Below, piece by piece: positions 52,557 to 60,893 of a DNA stretch of 64,000 bases. The notes under the pieces are model-generated. The model was given only the letters and a program-made list of their open reading frames with translations, ran no database searches and was not told the DNA's origin. Position 1 is the stretch's first letter. Each line of letters starts with the position of its first letter. Made by a program: the position numbers and the translations under genes. Location of the stretch: positions 50,568 to 114,567 of the forward strand of contig NZ_JAKLJA010000026.1 of NCBI RefSeq assembly GCF_022213065.1, written 5' to 3'. This stretch comes from Paraburkholderia tagetis (GTDB taxonomy: Bacteria > Pseudomonadota > Gammaproteobacteria > Burkholderiales > Burkholderiaceae).

Positions 52557-54626
52557 ATGCACACCTGGCTCGTTTTGCCCGGCCATCACCCTTACCTCGT
52601 ATCCGGCGTGGTGGTGGCCATCACATGTGCGGAGGCGATCCCGGCATCGAGTGCCATCGCGACCGTCGCGGCGGGCGCCGTCATGTTTGTCGTGGGCATG
52701 CTCGTTGGCGCGGGAGTGCTCAACATGTGGCTGGCGCTTGCGTCCGCAGTGCTCGGTGCGATCGTGGGCGACGCACTGATCTACGAACTGGGCCGGCGCT
52801 ATCACGCCGATATCCGGTCGTGGGCTCACTCGACGGGACAAGACGTCGTCTGGGCTCGCGGCGAACAGTTCATTGGGCAACACGGGGCCTGGAGCCTCCT
52901 GCGCGCCCGCATTTTCGCGCCGGTACGTTCGACCGTTCCGCTACAGTTTGGTGCCGCGCGCATGGGGCGACCGCAATTCTATCGGCTCAACCTTGCCTCT
53001 GCGCTGGTCTGGGCTCCGGTCAGTCTTGCGCCCGGAATGGTAGTCGGTGCATCGGTCACCGTGGCAGACGCCGTCAGCACTCGTCTGGCGGTCGCATTGA
53101 TTCTTCTTCTGCTACTGCTTTACATCGTCGCCCGCGTGGCGAGCCTGATGGTCGTCAACGGCATACCACTTGCAAGGCGTGTCGCGCGACAGGCGATGCT
53201 GGGGTTGATACGCCGCTTTCCCTGGTTCGAAAACCACGTGCAAAGGATCATCAAAATCGACGACCCCGAATTTCCGACCGTCTGCGCGTTCGCGCTGCTC
53301 CTGATCGCCAGCGTCTGGCTCTTCGGTGGGGTCCTGCAGGACGTCATTGCCAACGATCCGCTGATGCGGGTCGACACGGCGCTCTACACGTTCCTGCAAT
53401 CGCTTCAGCCGACACCGGTCAGCACCGTGGCGCAGGGTGTCGCCGCTATGAACGGGCGCATCGCTGGCTGCGCAATGGCCATTGCGGTGTTCGGTTGGCT
53501 CATGTTGCAGCAAAGCTGGAAAACGGCCGCATGGTGGATAGCCGCGCTGGGCGTCGCCGTGGTGTTGTCCCCTGCTCACTGGCCAGAATCCGGCGGCGTA
53601 CCGCCCATTGACTGGCAGGCCGGTGGCCCGCATACGCCCCTGCCAGACGGGCTGGCAGCGTTTAATCTCCTTCTTTATGGATTTCTGGCCTGGGTAAGCA
53701 CGCGCGGACAGAAGGCAGCCTGGCGCGTCGCCGTCGCGATTGTCATGGCGCTCTGGATCGTCGTCGGAGGGCTTGCGGATCTCTTCCTGGGCCACGCCTG
53801 GCTGAGCGGCCTCCTCGGCGGCTGGGCGCTTGGCATGGCATGGCTCGCAATCCTCGGAGGGGCTTATGCGTTGTGGCACGTCAGTGAACCTGTCCATCCG
53901 AAAGGCCTGGCCGTCGTCGCGACCGGCACGCTCCTGATCGCGGGATCGTGGGTAATTCCGGCGGCCCTCCGGGAAACCGTGATGTCCCCGGCCACGTCTG
54001 CCCAGTCTGTTCATACCCTGACGGCTCGCGAATGGCGCGATACGGGCTGGCAACGCCTCCCGCCACGACGCACTGACATCAGCGGTGAAGAGGAAGAGCC
54101 GCTATTGCTGCAATGGCCCGCGCGCAGCAGGCTCATTGAACAAAGTCTGAATCGCATGGGCTGGCAGGTTGCCCCCGGGTGGTCGTTACACTCGACGTCC
54201 GGATGGGTGCTGCCGCAGACTCCGTCGAACCAGTTGCCCGTCTTGCCCAGATACGAGCAAGGGAAGGACGCGCAGCTCACGTTCATACGCCCCGAACCGG
54301 GGACGACCGGGACAAGATTCGTGCTCCGCCTCTGGAAATCGCATTACGTGGTTGAAGGCGGTCACGGCGCGAACCCGCTCTGGTATGGTGCGATTTACCA
54401 TGAGACGCGCTCCCGGCCCGCAGGACTGATCGCACTGCCGTCCACGCAAGACGTCGAAGACACAGGCATCATCGTAAGGCTGCTTGGACTACAAGGCCAG
54501 TGTGTGGTCCGCTCGATAAACGACATGGGCTGGATTCGAAACGCGGTGCTGGTCCTGCCGGACGCGGTTGCCGCTGCCAATGCAGACATGCCGGAGATTG
54601 CACAAAACGACTGCGAACTGCGATGA
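52557..54626 (+). CDS. DedA/PAP2-like/LssY three-domain membrane protein
   Basis: 689 aa with SD GGGAGAAAGG. Residues 1-230 form a DedA/SNARE-associated domain (GDALIYELGRR 71-81; LRARIFAPVRSTVPLQFGAA 115-134). About 240-440 is a membrane PAP2-like part, and 450-680 a LssY_C domain (EWRDTGWQRLPPRRTD, FVLRLWKSHYVVEGGHGANP). In the PAP2 part the SRx5Hx3D motif is eroded (ADLFLGHAWLSG, 407-418: Arg and second Asp lost) and PSGH is PDGL. So lipid phosphatase activity is doubtful and lipid transport through DedA more likely. Shares its tail domain with the preceding gene. Confidence 0.85.
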   Translation: MHTWLVLPGHHPYLVSGVVVAITCAEAIPASSAIATVAAGAVMFVVGMLVGAGVLNMWLALASAVLGAIVGDALIYELGRRYHADIRSWAHSTGQDVVWARGEQFIGQHGAWSLLRARIFAPVRSTVPLQFGAARMGRPQFYRLNLASALVWAPVSLAPGMVVGASVTVADAVSTRLAVALILLLLLLYIVARVASLMVVNGIPLARRVARQAMLGLIRRFPWFENHVQRIIKIDDPEFPTVCAFALLLIASVWLFGGVLQDVIANDPLMRVDTALYTFLQSLQPTPVSTVAQGVAAMNGRIAGCAMAIAVFGWLMLQQSWKTAAWWIAALGVAVVLSPAHWPESGGVPPIDWQAGGPHTPLPDGLAAFNLLLYGFLAWVSTRGQKAAWRVAVAIVMALWIVVGGLADLFLGHAWLSGLLGGWALGMAWLAILGGAYALWHVSEPVHPKGLAVVATGTLLIAGSWVIPAALRETVMSPATSAQSVHTLTAREWRDTGWQRLPPRRTDISGEEEEPLLLQWPARSRLIEQSLNRMGWQVAPGWSLHSTSGWVLPQTPSNQLPVLPRYEQGKDAQLTFIRPEPGTTGTRFVLRLWKSHYVVEGGHGANPLWYGAIYHETRSRPAGLIALPSTQDVEDTGIIVRLLGLQGQCVVRSINDMGWIRNAVLVLPDAVAAANADMPEIAQNDCELR

Positions 54627-55156
54627 AAACGACTGGAGAGGTCCGCGTGATGGGTTTGAACCGCATGCTCGACGAAAAAAGGCTCCACCTCATGTTCGAA
54701 GTGAGCCTGTGGTTCAAGGCCGTTTTCGCGCTTTCAGAAATTGTTGCCGGTGTCGCCACATACTTCGTTCCGCAACGATTTCTCCTGACGCTCGTCATCT
54801 GGGTTACGCGCGATGAGTTCGCCGAAGATCCCCACGATCTGGTAGCCACGTTTCTCCTCCACTCGGTTCAGCATCTTTCGATCGGCGCCCAGAAGTTCGC
54901 AGCCATCTATCTGCTCGCCCACGGCGTGATCAAACTATGGCTGATTGCTGGCCTGCTGCGCGAGAGGCTCTGTTACTACCCAGTATCGATGGCCGTCTTT
55001 GGCCTGTTCGTTATCTACCAGCTCTACCGGTTTTCGTTTACTCACTCATTCTGGTTGCTGCTCGTCACCGCACTGGACGTCGCGATTCTTGCCCTCACGT
55101 GGCACGAATATCACTATCTCAGGAACGAGCGCAAAGCAGCCCTGTATCATTCATAA
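54623..55156 (+). CDS. DUF2127-family membrane protein
   Basis: 177 aa, start ATG 54623 overlapping the previous stop (ATGA). Four membrane helices, with the family pattern LHLMFEVSLWFKAVFALSEI, IYLLAHGVIKLWLIAGLLRE and VIYQLYRFSFTHS. Function in the family is unknown. Translational coupling implies it works with the DedA/PAP2/LssY protein. Later starts (ATG 54650) are possible. Confidence 0.85.
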   Translation: MKTTGEVRVMGLNRMLDEKRLHLMFEVSLWFKAVFALSEIVAGVATYFVPQRFLLTLVIWVTRDEFAEDPHDLVATFLLHSVQHLSIGAQKFAAIYLLAHGVIKLWLIAGLLRERLCYYPVSMAVFGLFVIYQLYRFSFTHSFWLLLVTALDVAILALTWHEYHYLRNERKAALYHS

Positions 55157-55252
55157 TCGTGTCTGCCATCGCATGTACCTGCTACTAACCCTGGCCTTTC
55201 AGCATCGAGCTCGATGTGCTGCGCGATTCCCTTTTACTTCGGATAGCGAACC

Positions 55253-56458
55253 GTGTTACCAGACAGACTGGCCAGCCGCCGGGCACCCATTCCCCGTGCG
55301 GTTCTGACGCTTGGATTCATCAGCCTCTTCATGGACCTTTCGTCCGAGCTGATCCACGCTTTGTTGCCCATCTATCTCGTCACCACGATGGGCATGAGCG
55401 TTGCGGCGCCTGGTTGGCTCGAGGGTGCCGCCGAAGCGACTGCGATGATTGTCAAGATCTTTTCGGGCCCCGTGAGTGACTGGCTAGGCAAGCGCAAACC
55501 GCTGTTGGTGCTCGGCTATGGACTGGCCGCACTTTCCAAGCCGCTTTTCCCGCTCGCCAGCACACCCGCGACCGTCGCGTCCGCACGCCTCATCGACCGC
55601 GTCGGCAAAGGTATTCGGGGTGCACCGCGTGACGCCCTCATCGCCGATATCGCGCCACCGGAGATTCAAGGTGCGTGCTTCGGACTGCGCCAGTCCATGG
55701 ATACAGTCGGGGCATTCGCTGGACCTCTTGCCGCAATCATCCTGATGTTCTGGTTCTCCGATCACATCCGTACCGTCCTCTGGTTCGCAGTCGTCCCGGC
55801 GGTTATCGCGGTGGCATTGATTCTGTCCGGCGTCAAGGAGCCAGCCAACGCCAGCGTGTCCCGCCGTTTCCGGTCACCGCTGCACTGGCGAGATTTGCGT
55901 GAATTTTCCCGCCATTACTGGTTCGTGGTCGCGATCGGCGCCGCATTCACCCTCACGCGCTTTAGCGAGGCATTCCTTGTCCTGCGCGCCCGGCAAACAG
56001 GGATGAACATCGCATGGATCCCCGGTGTCATGGTCGTCATGAACCTCACCTATTCGGTCTCCGCGTATCCCGCGGGTGCACTGTCGGATTGGCTCGACCG
56101 GCGAATTCTGCTTGCCTGTGGGCTTGTTCTCCTGATCGCCGCGGATCTGGTTCTGGGCGCGAGCGCGTCGGTCATCACCGTGCTTCCTGGCGTCGCCCTG
56201 TGGGGTCTTCACATGGGTTTCACCCAGGGCATCCTCGCCGCTATGGTCGCGGAAACCGCGCCGCAGACGTTGCGCGGCAGCGCGTTCGGCGTCTTCAATC
56301 TCGCGAGTGGAGTTTGCATGCTGCTCGCGAGCGTCGTCGCGGGTTGGCTCTGGGATCGCCATGGCGCCTCGACGATGTTCTTTGCCGGTGCTGCGCTGGC
56401 TCTCATCCCGCTGGCGATGTGCCGCTTCGCGCCACGCATCGCAAAGCGCAGCAGATGA
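55253..56458 (+). CDS. MFS transporter
   Basis: 401-aa major facilitator protein with 12 helices, starting GTG 55253. Loop 2-3 reads SGPVSDWLGKRKPLLVLGYG, and RVGKGIRGAPRDALIADIAP is the signature after helix 4, found in the MFS group that includes multidrug and UMF1/YcaD-like proteins. Its stop overlaps the next frame's ATG (56455-56458). 97 bases separate it from the DUF2127 gene, so it likely belongs to the same operon as an additional exporter or importer. Substrate unknown. Confidence 0.88.
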   Translation: MLPDRLASRRAPIPRAVLTLGFISLFMDLSSELIHALLPIYLVTTMGMSVAAPGWLEGAAEATAMIVKIFSGPVSDWLGKRKPLLVLGYGLAALSKPLFPLASTPATVASARLIDRVGKGIRGAPRDALIADIAPPEIQGACFGLRQSMDTVGAFAGPLAAIILMFWFSDHIRTVLWFAVVPAVIAVALILSGVKEPANASVSRRFRSPLHWRDLREFSRHYWFVVAIGAAFTLTRFSEAFLVLRARQTGMNIAWIPGVMVVMNLTYSVSAYPAGALSDWLDRRILLACGLVLLIAADLVLGASASVITVLPGVALWGLHMGFTQGILAAMVAETAPQTLRGSAFGVFNLASGVCMLLASVVAGWLWDRHGASTMFFAGAALALIPLAMCRFAPRIAKRSR

Positions 56459-56688
56459 CTCGTTTCACCTTTACAACGAACGTTTATATAGACGCAACCG
56501 GATCCGTCAATCGAGCCATCTTCCTGGCACTCAATGCGATGCCGTCTGCGCCACATTCGCTTGTCGCCGCGGGCGCGCTCATCGCGAACAATGCGATCTG
56601 GTTCGTCCCTGTCCTGCTTGCCTCAGCCAGGGATGGCTACGGCCCTGACGGGTACGAGATATGCAGCAAGGAATCGCCGGTTTCGTAA
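56455..56688 (+). pseudogene. PAP2 phosphatase N-terminal fragment
   Basis: Begins in an ATGA overlap with the MFS stop. Its 77 residues (VNRAIFLALNAMPSAPHSLV, ANNAIWFVPVLLASA) look like the first two helices of a BcrC/PAP2-like membrane phosphatase. The sequence then goes out of family and stops, with no KX6RP, PSGH or SRX5H motifs. A truncated last gene of the operon. Confidence 0.5.
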
Positions 56689-56914
56689 AACCGGCGGCTC
56701 ATCGAGGCATTGAACTACCGACCCTTTTCCGGAGCCGTCACCTTTTGCGCGAGAGGTGCGAGACGCCTTATTCCGAATCTGTATGTCAAGGCTCAGATGC
56801 ACGTCTTGTTGAGATGGTCGTGCTCATCGCAGGGCAAAAGGTGGAAATCCGCCGCTGTCCCTGCAATACGACACGCCACCGCCCCGCCCTGGCTTGACGA
56901 GCGGCCCCAACGGT

Positions 56915-56956
56915 GCGCGAAGGGCGCGGGCACCGCGCGCCGGCCGTCCTTCGCGC
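56915..56956 (-). terminator. Hairpin downstream of the porin gene
   Basis: GCGCGAAGG (56915-56923) and CCTTCGCGC (56948-56956) are perfect inverted arms with a GC-rich, partly self-pairing 24-base middle. It lies 25 bases after the porin stop (minus strand), but no T-run follows, so termination is uncertain. Confidence 0.45.
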
Positions 56957-56980
56957 CCGTTCTCGATCATAAAGCGCGCG

Positions 56981-58129
56981 TCAGAAGCGATGCATCATCG
57001 CGACGCGATAGACCATCTGGTTGCAACTTGACGATGGCGCTGCCGAACCAAAGATGTACGCGTTGTCGAAGTCGGTCCCGGTCTTCCCGGTCGCGTGCTG
57101 GTACGATCCCTGTACATAGAGGGATGTCCGCTTGCTCAGGTCATAGTCAAGCATCAACGAGACCTGGTGCCAGTTCGGCGACGCACTGCCAGTCGTCGTC
57201 GAGATATGGGCGTGCGTGAATGTGTACGCGGCACCGAGCCAGAAGTTCGACTGGAAGAAGTACTGGCCGTTGACTTCGAAGTTGTCGAACTTCCAGGAAT
57301 TCTGGGTTCCCGCCGCCGGCTGGTTGACGAAATAGGCATTCGACGTCGGGTTGTACACGTCAACGTGCGAGTAAGCAAAGGCGACCGTCGCCTTGTCACC
57401 GAACTTGTACGAGACGCCGGCATCGATGTTCTGCTGCGAGGTGCCCGTGAACACGGCTTCGTTGCTCGACATCGCACCGCCAAAGGTCGAGCCGCCGTTG
57501 TTCGTCTTCATGTAGGCGACCGCTGCCGCGAGCGGCCCCATCTGGTACTGAACGGCCGCGCTATAGACGCGATTCTGCGCGAAGCCTCCAGCCTGATTGC
57601 TGAAGCCGTACAACAGTTCGCCGGTCAGGCCCGCATAGGTCGGCGTCACATATTTGACGCTGTTCTGGATCCGGAAGTCGTAATCCGCGTTGTCGGTATC
57701 GTACGGGTGAGCACCCAGATCGCCTTCCCAGTTCCCCGCCGCCGTGAATCCGCTCCACATGTCGATCGTGGGATCATACTGCCGTCCCATCGTCAGCGTG
57801 CCGTAATAATCGGAAGCGAGACCCACGTAGGCCTGCCGGCCGAACATGCGCGACCCCTGCCCCAGCCTGCCGGTGTTCGTGTCGAAACCGTTCTCGAGCC
57901 GGAAGATCGCCTTCATCCCGCCGCCGAGATCCTCCGCCCCCTTCAAGCCCCAGCGACTGCCGGCGGTATCGCCGCTCACCATCTGATAGCCCCTGTTACC
58001 CGCGGCATTCGTCGTGAAATTGAAACCCTCGTCTATCAGGCCATACAGCGTCACAGAACTCTGGGCGTGGCTCGTCAACGTGAATCCCATTGCACCCATG
58101 GCAGTCACGGCCAGAATCGTCTTTTTCAT
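56981..58129 (-). CDS. General outer-membrane porin (Burkholderia type)
   Basis: 382-aa trimeric porin with signal peptide (KKTILAVTAMGAMGFTLTSH then AQSSVTLYGLIDEG), alternating beta-strand pattern and terminal Phe in VAMMHRF. Loop and turn regions include GSRWGLKGAEDLGGGMKAIF and GRQAYVGLASDYYGTLTMGR, family hallmarks. ATG 58129 follows TTAGGAGATC. Allows diffusion of small hydrophilic solutes. A degenerate start of another porin lies at 5155. Confidence 0.95.
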   Translation of the reverse strand: MKKTILAVTAMGAMGFTLTSHAQSSVTLYGLIDEGFNFTTNAAGNRGYQMVSGDTAGSRWGLKGAEDLGGGMKAIFRLENGFDTNTGRLGQGSRMFGRQAYVGLASDYYGTLTMGRQYDPTIDMWSGFTAAGNWEGDLGAHPYDTDNADYDFRIQNSVKYVTPTYAGLTGELLYGFSNQAGGFAQNRVYSAAVQYQMGPLAAAVAYMKTNNGGSTFGGAMSSNEAVFTGTSQQNIDAGVSYKFGDKATVAFAYSHVDVYNPTSNAYFVNQPAAGTQNSWKFDNFEVNGQYFFQSNFWLGAAYTFTHAHISTTTGSASPNWHQVSLMLDYDLSKRTSLYVQGSYQHATGKTGTDFDNAYIFGSAAPSSSCNQMVYRVAMMHRF

Positions 58130-58792
58130 TGCTGATCTCCTAAGGTTGGTATTCCAAAACTCGAACATCTTCGGGTAAAAAGCCAATCGGCTGCCGTGTT
58201 CAACAGCTATATAAAACAAACTGACTCTAACCTTTCACCGAGCAATCGATACACGCACGCGTTGCTGGATGAGATGCAACGCATTGTGCAGCCGATACAT
58301 TTCGTTATCCATAATATTTTCTGAAGACCACCAGCACTCAACCATGTGCGGGGTGCTACATGCTCAAGAAAAGTTGCACCTCGCTCGCCTTCAGCAATTT
58401 GGAGATGGCACGCCGAAGAGTCCGGAGGGGGTGACATGTGTACGTCCCGGATTTGATTCGGGCGTTCCAAAGTGCAGACCGCCGGACTGCATCTGTGCCG
58501 AATCGAACATGGAATTCGTGCGTTTCGTCTCACTATCTTCTTTTTGGAGTACCTAAGGTATCAAGCCGGCATCATTGAGTTATTTTTTGTATGCCATCGC
58601 TAACCAAGGACTGAATCTTTATAAGACTGCATCGTACAGGTCAAAAGCGTGAACAAGGCGACTGTTGCTTTAAGACCAAGGACCTTGACACCTGTCGAGT
58701 ATTCGGCCCGCTGCGATTTTCGAGCCCAGCAGGAAGCGGTACGAAAGAATTCGCCCAAGCATGCGACCGACGACACGCAATAACTCCTCGAC
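58130..58792. other. Long intergenic region upstream of the porin
   Basis: About 660 bases. Upstream control region of the porin and remnants of other sequence; no gene with a family match. Several short frames were seen but have no ribosome site. Confidence 0.35.
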
Positions 58793-59071
58793 ATGATCGA
58801 CGAGTTTCACCACATCGAGGCCACTATCCACGACAGTCCAGTCATCAATTGGCTGCGAGCACTTCAAGAGAACAGCAAGTTGCCCCTCATCGCATTCGAG
58901 ACAACGATCATGCCCAAAGTCCTGACGCTATTACGCAGGCCGGACCCGGCTGGCTCAATCAACGACTCGCCGAATCGCTGGGCCGAATTGATACTGCCCC
59001 GCGAAGATCAGCGGCTTGCCCTGGCGATACGAAAATGCGTTGGGTTTCCGGTCAGAAGTGCAAACCGGTAA
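58793..59071 (+). pseudogene. Possible TniB/AAA-type transposition protein remnant
   Basis: The frame reads MIDEFHHIEATIHDSPVI, then LPLIAFETTIMPKVLTLL and RWAELILPREDQ. A Walker B-like DEFHH followed by LPLI and RW-x-LILP matches the spacing seen in TniB-like ATPases of transposons. A stop at 58781-58783 separates it from upstream sequence, and no Walker A is visible. Only a tentative call. Confidence 0.3.
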
Positions 59072-59102
59072 CTCGACCGTCAGGTCACTGTTCTGGACAC
59101 CA

Positions 59103-59543
59103 TCATTTCGCCGCGTCGACTACCAGCGTGGCTCGCATGGCGTCACGATAGTGCCCTGGCTCGTTACAGAATGCGATATAACGACCTGGTTTGAGTACGA
59201 ACCGGGCCGTGACAGTCTCCCGGGGATTGAGATCCTCCACGCCTTGCAGATCGCCCAGGCGCGCCTCCTTTACCTGCTGTGTTTTCTGATCATAAGGAAG
59301 CGCGGTGCCAGCGCCGGACCATGGCAAGACCATGAATTCGTGCTTCAACGTGTGAGACTCATTCGTGATCGTAAACTCGACCGGACCAGCCGGGATTGTC
59401 GATGGCACCAGAGTCAATGACATCCCTTTGCTTCCCCCGTCTGAAAGGTGAACCGTCACTGTCGACGGCTCAGCGGGTAAAGCGCCCGTCGAGACCGCGA
59501 GGAGACCTGCAGTCATCGCCGCCTGTAATGCGTTCCTCTTCAT
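59103..59543 (-). CDS. Periplasmic cupredoxin-like protein
   Basis: 146 aa with a signal peptide (LQAAMTAGLLAVSTGALPAE) and a single cupredoxin fold. Type-1 copper ligands are expected in TLKHEFMVLP (His) and FCNEPGHYRDAMRATL (Cys, His, Met). The mature sequence (TVTVHLSDGGSKGMSLTLVP) is a plastocyanin-like start. Likely a small copper or electron-transfer protein. ATG 59543 is chosen because the signal peptide begins right after. Close to a two-component system transcribed in the opposite direction. Confidence 0.8.
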   Translation of the reverse strand: MKRNALQAAMTAGLLAVSTGALPAEPSTVTVHLSDGGSKGMSLTLVPSTIPAGPVEFTITNESHTLKHEFMVLPWSGAGTALPYDQKTQQVKEARLGDLQGVEDLNPRETVTARFVLKPGRYIAFCNEPGHYRDAMRATLVVDAAK

Positions 59544-59909
59544 GACTACCCTCCCGTGCGACAGCAATCATCCATGCGATTACCCACCGGTGGGACGCAA
59601 ATTCCTTTTCATATGAAAGGTGCGGCAGCCTCGCCGGGGATTCGATATGGACTGTACTGCTCGCTGCCTTAAGATCAACTTAAGACTGCACGCACGATCT
59701 CGCAGGCCTTCTTCTGTATTCGGGACCGGCGCATACCCATCACCCATTTCGTGACAAGGCACACTTACTTCAGAGCCCGCGTGGTCTCACGGGCATGCTT
59801 CACGACTGGCACCATGTTAACCGTGTCTTAAGTCTGGCGTTGCAAACTGCAATTGCTGGAATACAAAGCACCAGCACGCCCCGACGGGCTAATCACGGAG
59901 GTACTTGCC

Positions 59910-60206
59910 ATGAACACCCTCATCAAGGCGCTTGCCCTGTCGCTTGCCGTTGCCACACCGGCAGTGTCGTTTGCACAGGCATCAAACGATTCATTGACCC
60001 GCGCGCAGGTCGAGGGTCAACTGATCCAGCTCGAACATGCGGGTTACAAGCCAAGCAAGACGAAGTATCCTGAGGACATTCAAGCGGCCGAGGCTCGCGT
60101 GGCGGCACAATCAGGCACTGGTTATGGTGGCACGGCGACCGGCACTTCGCAATCCGGCAATACCATCTCGCATCACAGGTGGAATGAGGAATACGGTCAC
60201 CACTGA
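59910..60206 (+). CDS. DUF4148 family secreted protein
   Basis: 98 aa with signal peptide (LIKALALSLAVATPAVSFAQ), then SLTRAQVEGQLIQLEHAGYK and PEDIQAAEARVAAQSG, the DUF4148 core widespread in Burkholderia. ATG 59910 after CGGAGG. Function unknown. Located just upstream of a two-component system and 25 bases from its start, suggesting the same transcript. Confidence 0.85.
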   Translation: MNTLIKALALSLAVATPAVSFAQASNDSLTRAQVEGQLIQLEHAGYKPSKTKYPEDIQAAEARVAAQSGTGYGGTATGTSQSGNTISHHRWNEEYGHH

Positions 60207-60230
60207 CGACAGGCAGAACAGAACGACAGC

Positions 60231-60893
60231 ATGCGGATACTTCTGGTAGAAGACGATGAACTGATCGGTAGCGGCTTGCAGCTGGGGCTGCAGGGCGAGG
60301 GGTTCGCGGTGGACTGGGCCCGCGATGGCAACGCGGCCTCACTCGCCTTGCGCACGACGTCATACGGGCTCGTCCTGCTTGACCTCGGCCTGCCAAAGCA
60401 GGACGGGCTGACCTTGCTCAAACGGTTACGCGAGCGCGACGACGACACGTCCGTCATTATCGTCACGGCCCGCGATGCCGTTCCGGATCGGGTGGCAGGA
60501 CTCGACGGCGGCGCCGACGACTATATCGTCAAGCCATTTGCACTCGATGAGCTGCTCGCGAGAATGCGTGTCGTGCATCGTCGGCAGGCCGGTCGCGCAG
60601 GCACGGCGCTGCGAGCTGGCCCGCTACGGCTCGACCCCGCCCAGCATCGGGTCTGGCTGCACGATGAAGAGATACCGCTCACCACGCGTGAGTTCGCGCT
60701 GCTTCACGAGTTGATGCACAAACCGGACACAACCGTTTCCCGGGAACAGCTTGAAGAGCGTATCTACGGCTGGAATGAAGAGGTCGAGAGCAACACCATC
60801 CAGGTGCATATCCACAACTTGCGCCGCAAGCTGGGCACAAAGGCGATTCGCAATGTTCGCGGCGTGGGCTACCAGATCGGAGAGATTGTTTGA
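60231..60893 (+). CDS. OmpR-family response regulator
   Basis: 220-aa regulator, receiver with LLVEDDELIGSGLQ, Asp in LVLLDLGLPKQDG and Lys in IVKPFALDELLAR, winged helix PLTTREFALLHELMHKPDTT and TIQVHIHNLRRKLG. QseB/PmrA-like in style. ATG 60231 lies 25 bases after the DUF4148 stop. Its TGA overlaps the kinase start (60890-60893). Targets unknown; the upstream DUF4148 gene is a candidate. Confidence 0.92.
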   Translation: MRILLVEDDELIGSGLQLGLQGEGFAVDWARDGNAASLALRTTSYGLVLLDLGLPKQDGLTLLKRLRERDDDTSVIIVTARDAVPDRVAGLDGGADDYIVKPFALDELLARMRVVHRRQAGRAGTALRAGPLRLDPAQHRVWLHDEEIPLTTREFALLHELMHKPDTTVSREQLEERIYGWNEEVESNTIQVHIHNLRRKLGTKAIRNVRGVGYQIGEIV

